DNA of 64,000 bases from Salinarimonas soli (lineage in GTDB: Bacteria; Pseudomonadota; Alphaproteobacteria; Rhizobiales; Beijerinckiaceae): NCBI RefSeq assembly GCF_008386575.1, contig NZ_VUOA01000032.1, positions 18,051-82,050 of the forward strand, in the 5' to 3' direction. Under the pieces are notes generated by a model. It worked only from the letters and a program-made list of their open reading frames with translations, made no database searches and was not told the DNA's origin. Shown here in pieces: positions 18,296 to 26,753 of this stretch. Position 1 is the first letter of the stretch; each line of letters begins with the position of its first letter. The position numbers and the translations under genes were made by a program.

Positions 18296-18979
18296 CTAAG
18301 GCGATCCTGCCGCGGGCGCCGGCAGCCAGATGTGGATGATCCCGATGTCGCCGGGGCACTCCTCGCGAGGGTCACGCCCAACGTACTGAAACCCGCGAGC
18401 GTGGACGGAGCGGTAGTGCGCCGTCGACCGTACGCCGACCCAACGCTCCGGGGCGCTACCCGTCGCCGCCGCGAGGGAGGTTTCCGCGTCTGAAGCATCC
18501 CGAACGTAGGCCACCATCAATGCCTCGACGCAAGCCCATCCATAATTGCCGGACGTGAAGCGGTCGATGCCGTCCCGCTTGTACCTGGCAATGGTCCTAT
18601 GTGTGGAGGCATCGATGATCTTGCATTCCCCGACCAAAGGGAACCGGATGTCCCTGGCCGTGAGATGAAAGTTCAGGTCGGGCCTGAATTCGTGTTTGGT
18701 TCCATCGTAGCTGTACTGCTCGGATCCTCTCGTCACGTTGCGGACGAGGGAAGAAAGGAGCGTCTGCTCCTGCAAAGCCAAAAGGAGGTGGTTATGCAGC
18801 GCGCCGTTGACGCGGGACTCATCCTCCTCGGCCGTCGGTTCGGGGAAGTCGGCGCTCATCTTATCCCAGGCCTCGCAGATGGCGTCGACGATCACCCCTA
18901 GATGGATCCGGTTGATCGGAGGAAGTGGAAGGCGCACGCCTCTCGTCAGGAGTTCGACTTGGGCTCTTCCCGACGTCAC
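18296..18979 (-). CDS. predicted PD-(D/E)XK nuclease, third gene of a methylase/nuclease set
   Basis: A 227-residue protein. The core motif is HEFRPDLNFHL...FPLVGECKIID, giving Asp101, Glu118 and Lys120, the PD-(D/E)XK catalytic pattern; Glu54 or Glu55 may be the first acidic residue. The GTG start overlaps the TGA of the large methyltransferase, so the proteins are made together. I infer it is the restriction half of a restriction-modification-like defence set. It resembles no named enzyme that I can recall. Confidence 0.7.
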   Translation of the reverse strand: MTSGRAQVELLTRGVRLPLPPINRIHLGVIVDAICEAWDKMSADFPEPTAEEDESRVNGALHNHLLLALQEQTLLSSLVRNVTRGSEQYSYDGTKHEFRPDLNFHLTARDIRFPLVGECKIIDASTHRTIARYKRDGIDRFTSGNYGWACVEALMVAYVRDASDAETSLAAATGSAPERWVGVRSTAHYRSVHARGFQYVGRDPREECPGDIGIIHIWLPAPAAGSP

Positions 18980-21900
18980 GACACCGCAGCTCCCTCGGAG
19001 CTCCCACCTGCGAGGAGTTCAACGTAGTTCCAGACAATGTGCCTGGCAGCTCGGATTCCCTGCGAGTAAGTCCAGTACCGCGGTTCGGCCCGCATCCCCA
19101 GCCAGATCCTGTCCTCGCCATCGTGGTGGTAGATCTCGGTGGATCCCGTCCCGTCCGCGCTCGCGACGAACGCGGCCAAGTCCCTCTGGCCGACAGGGCC
19201 GCCCGCACGGGCTCGCTTGCCGCGTTCGAGGACGACGAAGCCCCACGCCGGCGTGAGGGCAGGGTCGACGCGCGTTGCGCTGAGCGTCGCGCCGAAGCGC
19301 TCCGCCCAGGGAGCGAGTTCCGCATCGAGGCCACGAATGAAGTCTTCCACATCGGGAGGAGACTGGCCCTGGCGCACCGAGGATCCCGTGGAGAGGCCGT
19401 GCTTGAGCGTGTCCGCGATCACCTGCCTGTCATCCGGTCGAAGCCCGTACAGGCGCGCGGCCCAGTCGTCCAAGCGTTCCTGGCCCACAGCCCTCGACGC
19501 CTGCCAATCCGCGACGATGCCATCGAGCACATGGCGCTGTGCTGGTGACAGGCTCGCCAGATCCGGCACCGGCATGTCGTCGACGGTGGCCTTCTCGACG
19601 ATGTCGCGCTCGAAGCCGTATTCCCCACTGGTCATCAACATCCACCAGCGCGCAAGCGAACTCCTCAGCACCGCAGCGAGATACCATGCGAGATCGGTTC
19701 CGCCCGAAGCATCTGCGAAGCTGTAGCCGTAGTACGACTCCGTGTAGACGACGTCGCATTCTGCCACGCCGGCCGACATGCCTCCCGCTTCTGTCCGGAT
19801 CGCCTTGCCGACGACGAGGAGGGGACCTCGAAAGATGCCTTCCTCCCGTCGGTCATGGATGCGCTCTTGCACGAATCCCGGAAGGTCGTCGATGTCAATC
19901 CGCGGCGAAGGTGCGACCTTTGCGAGGAGGGGCTTTCCCCTCAGGTACGCGGCCGACACACCAGGTCTTCCATCGTCCCTCAGTCTGCCGTTCCTATCCT
20001 TGCGGGGCCTGCTGCTGCGCCTGAGCGCCTGGAACCCGTTACCCGAGACGCCACCGACCGAGGCTACGATCTCTCCGAGCGTCCGATTTTGCGCCTCACG
20101 GAGGCGCTCGAAGATCCCCAGATCAAGATCGCTACCCCGAAACAGGATCTTCAAGCGCAGCGGGTTTGCGATCAGGTCGTCCACCCTCACCAAAGGGGAA
20201 TGCGCGGCATCAATCCGCAGGGCGCCGGCACCGTTCAGGCTCGGCTCGACTTCGGGCGAGACGAAGCGCATCGCCGATCCTGGAGCGGGCGGATTGTTCC
20301 TGCCGAACAGGATGCAGAACGGGGCATCGATCTGCGGCCAGACGTTCGTCCTTCGCAGGCCCACACCGTTGATGACTGACGTGATGTCGACCGCCTTGAG
20401 CAGCGCCGCCCGTGCTTCGGGCATGCCCTCGCCCTGCTGGAACAGAAGCCTACCATGGAGGGCGAACGCGATCTGCCCGCCGGGCCGCGCCCACTCGGTC
20501 GCCCGCCATACGAACGGCAGATCGGGAGCCTCGTTCGGCAGCAGACTCGCGGACGGCGCCTTGCCGAGCCTTTCCTGCGCGATCCTGCGGACGTTCTCGC
20601 CGACCCACTTCCAGCCCTTGATCTTGGCACCCGTCTTCCAAGGCGGGTTGCCGATCACGACGTCGTATCGGCCCAGGTGCTCGCTTCCAACGCCGGGGCC
20701 CAGGGCCCCGAGCTGGTCAAGGCTGATTTCCTTAGGGTTCTTCGTGCCGATCCTCATGACCTCCTGCGACACGGGTCGGTGGAGGACGAGGCCGTGCAGG
20801 TCCCTGAAACCGAGCTTCGACAGCGGCTCCGGCTGGGGATCAAGCTCCACCGAGCTCAGATAGAGCCCGAGCGCGGCGAAACGCAGCGCGGCCTCGTTGA
20901 TGTCGAAGCCCGTGATCTGCCCGTAGAGGATTTCCCGGAGGGTGCTCGTGCCGGGTCGGACGCCGTCGTGCCTCCAGCGTTCCGCCACCAGGTGACGGAA
21001 CGCCGTGATGAGGAAAACCCCCGCGCCCGCCGCCGGGTCCAGGCAACGCGCCCTATGCCGATTCCCGGGATCGAGTCCGAGAAGGGCCGCGCGGACCATG
21101 AGGTCGGCGATGTGCGCCGGCGTATAATAGCTGCCTTCCTTCTTCTGCCGCTCGCTCTCATGGCGCTTCAGGTACTGCTCGTAGACTTGGCTGAGAATGC
21201 CGACAGGGATATGCGCGAAGTGAAGGTTGTCCCATTTCTGCTCCCAGCCGAGCGACAGCTGGCGGTTGGGGGCACGGCGCATGATGTCGATCAAGACACC
21301 GAATGCCTCCTGCGGCAGGCGGTCGAACAACCCGTCGGAGAGCGGCAGGAGATTGCCGTTGAAGTTCTCGTCGAGCCATCGCGATGTTAGGCGGGCGGTC
21401 GCCGCGTTCGAGAATGCCTCGCCCGTGGAGACACCGTTCATGTGGGATCCCAACGGAAGTTCGCGGTCTGCCAGAAAGCGGGCGAACAGGGCGCGTCCGG
21501 CGAGCGAGATGGCGTCCCCTTCCGTCAGACCGGCTTCCATGAGGCTCGTGAGGGCGGCGTCGAGGAGCTCCAGCACCACCTTCGAGATCGTGGTGCGTTG
21601 GGCGCCCAGTTCCGGGCGCATCGACGCGACGTAGGGCAACGAGACCGTCGGGTCCACGCCCCTGGCGGCGAGGTCCACGCCGAAGCGCGGCCGCTTGTCG
21701 AGGCCGACCGCATGGAAGTCGAGCCGTCCACCCGACACGACGCCGAGATAGGGGACGTCGCCGCGCAGGGCGACGATGCGCCGAAGCCGCTGAAGGTGCC
21801 TGGGGTCGGCAAGGCCGTCGCCATCCACCAAGGCGACCAGCGGTGCTCCCTGCCATTCGTGGATGCCGACGAGCGGCGCGAGGTCGTCGGCGTGCCCGGA

Positions 21901-22050
21901 GCGCGCCGAGACGAGCGTCGCGTAATGCAGCAACTCCGCCCGGTCGTGGTCGAACGCGAACGTGTCGTCCGGCAACCCGCCGTGCGCCCGCACGACCTCC
22001 CTCAGGCGCTGCTCCATGCCCCACGACGTGGCTGTCCGGAGCCCGGCCAT
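18976..22050 (-). CDS. large N6-adenine DNA methyltransferase (Eco57I/type IIG-like)
   Basis: A 1024-residue protein. The methylase core lies in the middle: GSYYTP (306-311), DPAAGAG (338-344, AdoMet binding) and the catalytic NPPW (468-471). The N-terminal ~290 residues and a long C-terminal region (from ~600) are probably specificity and structural domains, with FGLSTGSS-like and YGYSFADASGG blocks. No nuclease motif is seen within it; a separate nuclease gene overlaps its end. Its own start overlaps the D12 methylase stop as TGATG. It could serve a BREX- or DISARM-like system, but no partner genes of those systems are present. Confidence 0.85.
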   Translation of the reverse strand: MAGLRTATSWGMEQRLREVVRAHGGLPDDTFAFDHDRAELLHYATLVSARSGHADDLAPLVGIHEWQGAPLVALVDGDGLADPRHLQRLRRIVALRGDVPYLGVVSGGRLDFHAVGLDKRPRFGVDLAARGVDPTVSLPYVASMRPELGAQRTTISKVVLELLDAALTSLMEAGLTEGDAISLAGRALFARFLADRELPLGSHMNGVSTGEAFSNAATARLTSRWLDENFNGNLLPLSDGLFDRLPQEAFGVLIDIMRRAPNRQLSLGWEQKWDNLHFAHIPVGILSQVYEQYLKRHESERQKKEGSYYTPAHIADLMVRAALLGLDPGNRHRARCLDPAAGAGVFLITAFRHLVAERWRHDGVRPGTSTLREILYGQITGFDINEAALRFAALGLYLSSVELDPQPEPLSKLGFRDLHGLVLHRPVSQEVMRIGTKNPKEISLDQLGALGPGVGSEHLGRYDVVIGNPPWKTGAKIKGWKWVGENVRRIAQERLGKAPSASLLPNEAPDLPFVWRATEWARPGGQIAFALHGRLLFQQGEGMPEARAALLKAVDITSVINGVGLRRTNVWPQIDAPFCILFGRNNPPAPGSAMRFVSPEVEPSLNGAGALRIDAAHSPLVRVDDLIANPLRLKILFRGSDLDLGIFERLREAQNRTLGEIVASVGGVSGNGFQALRRSSRPRKDRNGRLRDDGRPGVSAAYLRGKPLLAKVAPSPRIDIDDLPGFVQERIHDRREEGIFRGPLLVVGKAIRTEAGGMSAGVAECDVVYTESYYGYSFADASGGTDLAWYLAAVLRSSLARWWMLMTSGEYGFERDIVEKATVDDMPVPDLASLSPAQRHVLDGIVADWQASRAVGQERLDDWAARLYGLRPDDRQVIADTLKHGLSTGSSVRQGQSPPDVEDFIRGLDAELAPWAERFGATLSATRVDPALTPAWGFVVLERGKRARAGGPVGQRDLAAFVASADGTGSTEIYHHDGEDRIWLGMRAEPRYWTYSQGIRAARHIVWNYVELLAGGSSEGAAVS

Positions 22051-22748
22051 CACCCGGGGCTCCCCGTCGAGGCGAGCTCGGGGCCGAATCGGCAGGCCAA
22101 GTCGTGCAGGAGCGCATTCCGCTCGACTGCGGGCAGGTTCTCGATGCGCCTGACGAGACCGGCCCGACGCCGGCGAAGCCGCTCGCGGGCGCGATAATCG
22201 GCGCCGCAGAACCGGTAGTCGTGCAGGTTGGTCGGCTCGGGAAAGTTGAGCCAAGCCGTCTCGGTCCTCGGCCCGGTGTGGCTGTCCCCCGGGAACTCGA
22301 CACAACGCCAGTCCGACAGATGCTCGGCGTAGAGGTCGTTCCCGTAGCTGGACACCACCACCATGCACGGGACGCGGCGAAGCACGGACAGGAGGCGGAC
22401 GTGGTCCGCATTGGTGTAGTCGTGCCTGTAGATCCGCGCCTTGGCCCGCGTCGACCTCGGATATGGCGGGTCGCAGTACACGAGCTCGTCGCCCCTGAAC
22501 GGGTATCCCTCCAGGAAGTCGAGTGCGTCGCCGTGGATGATCTCGACGGACGCCGTGCCCAGCGAGCGCCAGCGGTCGATCACCCTCGCGTCCTTTTCGA
22601 TGCCGATGTTGACCTCGGCGGGGCGCTTATGGCGCAGCACGGCGCCGCCGCCCAGGTGCGTCTCGACGTAGACGCGATGCGGGGGCATTAACGAGATGAT
22701 GTGCTGGTAGCACCGACCTTTTCCGCCAGGGTAACGCATGCGCGACAT
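22050..22748 (-). CDS. D12-class (Dam-like) N6-adenine DNA methyltransferase
   Basis: A 232-residue protein starting MSRMRYPGGKGRCYQHII. PGGKG at 7-11 and HLGGGAV at 31-37 bind AdoMet, and DPPY at 93-96 is the catalytic motif. Length is close to the normal Dam size. The ATG at 22748 is used; a second ATG at 22739 (MRYPGGKG) is equally possible. It is first in the overlapping trio with the large methylase and the nuclease. Two adenine methylases in one set may modify the two strands of an asymmetric site, by inference. Confidence 0.88.
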   Translation of the reverse strand: MSRMRYPGGKGRCYQHIISLMPPHRVYVETHLGGGAVLRHKRPAEVNIGIEKDARVIDRWRSLGTASVEIIHGDALDFLEGYPFRGDELVYCDPPYPRSTRAKARIYRHDYTNADHVRLLSVLRRVPCMVVVSSYGNDLYAEHLSDWRCVEFPGDSHTGPRTETAWLNFPEPTNLHDYRFCGADYRARERLRRRRAGLVRRIENLPAVERNALLHDLACRFGPELASTGSPG

Positions 22749-22984
22749 ATCGCGATTTTTAGCGATGGTGTCAAGGCACGCGTGCCCCTGCAACGCCGCC
22801 ATAGCGCGGCGCGACGGCGCCCAGCCGTCCGGCCCCGACAGTGACACGCCTCCTCCCAGCACCGCTTGCGCACTCCTCGTCTGGATCCGGGCACGACGTT
22901 ACCAGATCGCGAAGCAATCGAGGCGGCCCGTGGCGGCACGCCGAACCCGGGACGTCGGGATCCGCCGCCCGCCAGCAGCCCGCG

Positions 22985-24757
22985 TCAGCCCGGTGCTTGG
23001 CTATCGGCCGGTCCGCCCAGCATGGACCGAACGAGAGGCAGCGCAGCCGCCCGCTCGAACACCACGGAGTAGAAGGCCGGGCGGTCACAGACCGGGACGA
23101 CCCCCTTCCGCCTTAGGAGCTTGGCGGCGGCGCCTCCCGACGAGCCGATCAGTCGGTCGAGTTCGTTGCCGAGAACGAATCTCTCCCTGAAGGTCTCGAC
23201 CTCGGCCTTCGAAACGAGCACCTGCCGCCCCGCCCGCTTCGCAGGCAGCTGGCCCGACCGCATCAGTTGGGCCACCATGAGGCCGGTTGCACCGATCAGA
23301 CGGGCCGCTTCGGTGGCGTTCACCCGCTCGACGCCGTCGGTCGCCGCCTGCCGTTCGATCTCGGCCCGACGGGCCAGGACGGCGGCGGTGGCGGCGTCAC
23401 GCGGGTACAGCGGGTAGCCCCCGTCCGGCAGCGCATATAGCGGTTCGACGCCTGCGGCCTTGAGGATCGGTACGACCGCCGCCGCGGCCTTCCTGCCAAG
23501 CAGCTCGGCCAACTCGGTGCCGGACACGCATTCCCGGGCGAGGCGGTCGGCCGCGTCCGGCAGGACAAGGCGCCGGCGGGGGCCCGGGATGGAGGCCAGA
23601 TCGCCGGTCCTGACCAGATGGTAGATCGCGATCCGGTCGATGCGCTGCCTGCTCGCGACATCCTTCGCCGTCAGTCCCGCCACGGCCGGCATGGCGGCAG
23701 GCGCGGCCCGGGCTCGCTCCTCCCTCAGATCCCGTATGGCGGCGACCGCCTCGTCGCGGTGGTACAGGACCTTCTGGTATCGCGGGCGGGCGCAGGCCGG
23801 TCGGATGCCGCGGGCCGCCAGGGCGGCCATGACGGTCCGGGGGCCGCCCGTCCCCAAGGCGTCGACGAGCTCCGGGACGTCGACGTAGGCGTTCCTGAAC
23901 CGCTCCACCTCGTCGAGCGGTATGACCGTCGCCTCCCGGTCGCGGCACGACCTGATGATCCCCTTGGCCGTGAAATCCCACACGGCTGGGCGGGGGATAC
24001 CCGTCCTGGCGGCGAACTCGGCGGGCGACAGGCCCGGGGAACGCCGCCGACGCAGGGCGCGGCGCACCTCGCGCAGCCCGACCTCGAACCCGTGCAGGCC
24101 CGCCCTCTCCGGCCGTCTCGCGATGGCAAGGTCCCCGGCCAGCGCGAGCTCGATTACGTCCGCCGTCGACGAACGGGCGGCCTGCGCCGCGCCCGGCAGT
24201 GGGAACGTGCGCGAGCGGGGGGGCTGCGTCCGGCTGCGCTCGTCGAGGCGCCGGAGCAGGTCGGAGGCCGCGTCGCCCGGGAAGAGCCAGGTGCTGGGGC
24301 CGCTTCGCCCGGTGCGCGGTACCACCGGCTCGATCAGCCCGCGCCCCACCAGCCGCTTCGTAGCCGCAGGCGGCACGCCGAGCTCGCGCGAGAGCTGGTC
24401 CAGGTTGATCGCGCCGTGGAGGCGCCGGGCCAGCGCCTCCACGTCTGCCGGCCTGAGCCCGGCCGGTGCGCCCTGGACGCGGCGGGCCGGCATCATCCCG
24501 AGGACGACGGCGATCCTGCGGAGCTTCGAATGCGAGACGCCGCAGATCCCTGCGGCCTCGACGAGGGTCAGTCGCTCCGCCTCGGGCCGGGGCACACCTT
24601 CGAGTGAGAAGCCGGTCTTGAGGAGCACGCCCTCGCGCATGTGGCCGGCGATGGCCTCGCGTAGCGCGGATGCCAGAGGGCTCTCCGGCAGGGTGCGGAT
24701 CCAGGCATGCAGCCCGCCGTAGGCGTGCTCGACCCCCAGCCACGGCGCCGCCCGTCC
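22985..24757 (-). pseudogene. tniQ: C-terminal part of frameshifted TniQ/TnsD: tandem HTH modules
   Basis: This frame continues the TniQ protein after a frameshift near 24741-24757, from PWLGVEHAYGGLHAWIRTLP onward, for about 590 residues. It holds roughly eight modules of 50-70 residues, each opening like a helix-turn-helix. Examples are VEAAGICGVSHSKLRRI, LDQLSRELGVPPAATKRL, PAEFAARTGIPRPAVWDF, AKDVASRQRIDRIAIYHL, GTELAELLGRKAAAAVVP and ATEAARLIGATGLMVAQL, most followed by a strand and a short acidic helix. Long C-terminal DNA-binding tails are a feature of TnsD, which picks a fixed chromosomal site. No good start codon lies near the break, so it is unlikely to be made independently. Confidence 0.75.
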
Positions 24758-25563
24758 GTGCCCGCCCGGACGCGGTCGAGGAGGCTTACGGCATGCCGGG
24801 GCAAGTCCGCCGCGACGCGATGGCCAGCGTTCATCAGGGCGCCCCTGCCCAGTTCGGCCCGGAGCCGCGCCATGCCCGCGTTCTCGTCCAGCCAGGCCGC
24901 CCCCAGGCGCTCCATCGCGGCGACGGCGTCGACGAGCGTCAACCCGTCGAGCGCGTCGCACGCGACGCGCGGCGCCCCGCCCAGGCGACCGGCCAGATAG
25001 GCGTCGGCCCGGCAGTCGTCGGCGTCGAGCGCGACGGCTTCGCATCTGAGTAGATCGTGCCCGTTGCGGCACCGGGTCAAAGAACCATAGTGCCAGGAAA
25101 CACCCTCGCCGCAATCGGGGTAGTGCGCCGCTAGGCGGACGCGATGAGTTGGGCAGGCCGAGATCGCGGTGACGTCCCACCAGGGCCGGCGATAGATGCC
25201 CCAGTAGGCGCGGCGCTGCCCACCCGCCGCAGAGAGGTCGCCCCGCCAGCAGTCCGGGCACCAGCGCCGCTGGCGGCTCGTCCAGTCGTCGCGATGGAGC
25301 TCCTCCCCGAACAAGGCCACCCGCGTGCCGGTCACGACGGGGCTCACGAGGCAGTCCGGCACTCCTTCGCATCCGAGATAGGCCCGGACGGGGCCGGCGA
25401 GGTCGCCATGGACCACCGCCGCGATGGAGAACCCCGAAACCCTGAACTGATCGCGCGACCAGCCCTGGCCGTTGATCGAGAACGCGCGCATCAGGTAGCC
25501 GGGCCCGGATTCCCCCGGTATCGGCGTGGGCACGACGGTCAGCCTGGTGTCGGATGCAATCAC
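24742..25563 (-). pseudogene. tniQ: N-terminal part of frameshifted TniQ/TnsD: zinc-ribbon targeting domain
   Basis: The GTG start at 25563 overlaps the tniB stop (GTGA). The ~270 residues carry the TniQ hallmarks: PGESGPGYLMRAF near the start and the zinc-finger series RWCPDCWRG, SACPTHRVRL, YPDCGEG and TRCRNGHDL. After RVRAGTDGRRR the frame goes wrong; it stays open to 24568 but the sequence is nonsense (GWGSSTPTAGC...). Adding one base in the G/C run at 24741-24757 would rejoin it to the downstream frame, giving ~858 residues. TniQ/TnsD links the ATPase to the target site. True mutation and assembly error cannot be told apart here. Confidence 0.8.
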
Positions 25564-26750
25564 GGCCGCTCCTCCTCGTTCGCCGCGGCCAGGACCTCGC
25601 CCGCGGCGGCCTCCTCCTCGTTGAGGGCGGACCCCCGAAGCAAGGTGAGCTTCAGGAACTCCGCCTCGGGAAGCTTCGGGCAGGTCGAGATGTCGGCCAC
25701 CAGAAAGGGGTTTCTCTTGGGCCCGACCTGGAAGATTTCCTCGAACACGGCGGCGAGGTGGTCCTTGAGGTCGAGGCGCCTGGCGCCCGCCTGGATGGCG
25801 AGGAACGCCGCCTCCTTGACGAGCGCCATCATCCGGCCCGTGTAACCGTTGCTCGCCTTGAGCATGCGCCGCACCATGTCAATGTCGTCGAGCCCCGACG
25901 GCTCCGGGAAGCCGAGCTTGCCCTCGACGAGCTGCAGGAACTTCGTCGCCTTCCTGATGTCCTTGGCGGACGCGCCGAGCGGCTTAATTGGGACCAGGAC
26001 GCCGCGACGGCGCAGCTGGAAGTCCCGGTCGATCACCTTGGTCATCCACGGCATCCCCGAGAGGACAAGGAGCACAGGGCGCATCTCGGCGCCCGGCGGG
26101 CGCAGCGGGTCGTGCGGGTCGGGAATGACAAGGTTCTTCAGCGTCTCGACGAGGCTCCTGCGCTCGTCGTCGGTGCGCCGCATGAAGGCATGGTGGAACT
26201 CGTCGATCATGACGACTGAGACGAGCTGGGCCTCGATCTGGGCTCGGACCCTCACCCAGACCTCGTGCTCCTTCATGCTCCCGGGCAGGGTCTTGCCGGT
26301 CATCGCCTCATAGAGGCGCAGGCCGAGCGTCCTCAGCGTGCAGGGGCTGGGCGCCTTGATGGCGACGAGCGGCCGGACCGTGCCGAAGGCGTCCTTGAAG
26401 GGCACGAGGGCGGAGTGCTCACGCAGCCGGCGCAGGACGTGGGACTTGCCCGCGCCCGACGGGGCGGCCACGATCATGCACCGCGCCTCGGCCTCCTCGG
26501 CCTCGTCGGCGTACATGTAGTCGTCCGCCTGCAGTCCCTTCACAAGCTTGTCGAACCGGTTCCTGGCTTCGGTCACGACGTCGGTGTTGATCCTGATGTT
26601 CGCGACCTGCCGACGGTGGGCGGCGCGTTGCAGGTCCACGAGATCGGGCGCGAGGGAGAACCGGGCGCGCCGGACGGGAGCCTCGCGCACGGGCGAGGCC
26701 TCCTCGGGCAGGGACGCGGCCGGGATCGGCGGCTGAACATGGCTGGTCAT
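25560..26750 (-). CDS. tniB: TniB/TnsC-like AAA+ transposition ATPase
   Basis: A 396-residue ATPase with Walker A APSGAGKSH at 96-104 and Walker B VVMIDEFHHAF (Asp183, Glu184), the exact TniB/TnsC wording. A sensor region DFQLRRRGVLVPIKPL follows. TnsC-type proteins form filaments on target DNA and license the transposase. The gene starts 3 bp after the tniA stop and ends overlapping the tniQ start, so the three are one translational unit. The N-terminal ~50 residues are proline-rich and probably contact TniA. Confidence 0.9.
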   Translation of the reverse strand: MTSHVQPPIPAASLPEEASPVREAPVRRARFSLAPDLVDLQRAAHRRQVANIRINTDVVTEARNRFDKLVKGLQADDYMYADEAEEAEARCMIVAAPSGAGKSHVLRRLREHSALVPFKDAFGTVRPLVAIKAPSPCTLRTLGLRLYEAMTGKTLPGSMKEHEVWVRVRAQIEAQLVSVVMIDEFHHAFMRRTDDERRSLVETLKNLVIPDPHDPLRPPGAEMRPVLLVLSGMPWMTKVIDRDFQLRRRGVLVPIKPLGASAKDIRKATKFLQLVEGKLGFPEPSGLDDIDMVRRMLKASNGYTGRMMALVKEAAFLAIQAGARRLDLKDHLAAVFEEIFQVGPKRNPFLVADISTCPKLPEAEFLKLTLLRGSALNEEEAAAGEVLAAANEEERP

Positions 26751-26753
26751 GGG

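Noticed and set aside
18296-22748. BREX or DISARM system
   Set aside because: No brxC/pglZ/brxL, drmA/drmB or type I hsdR-like genes are near the two methylases.
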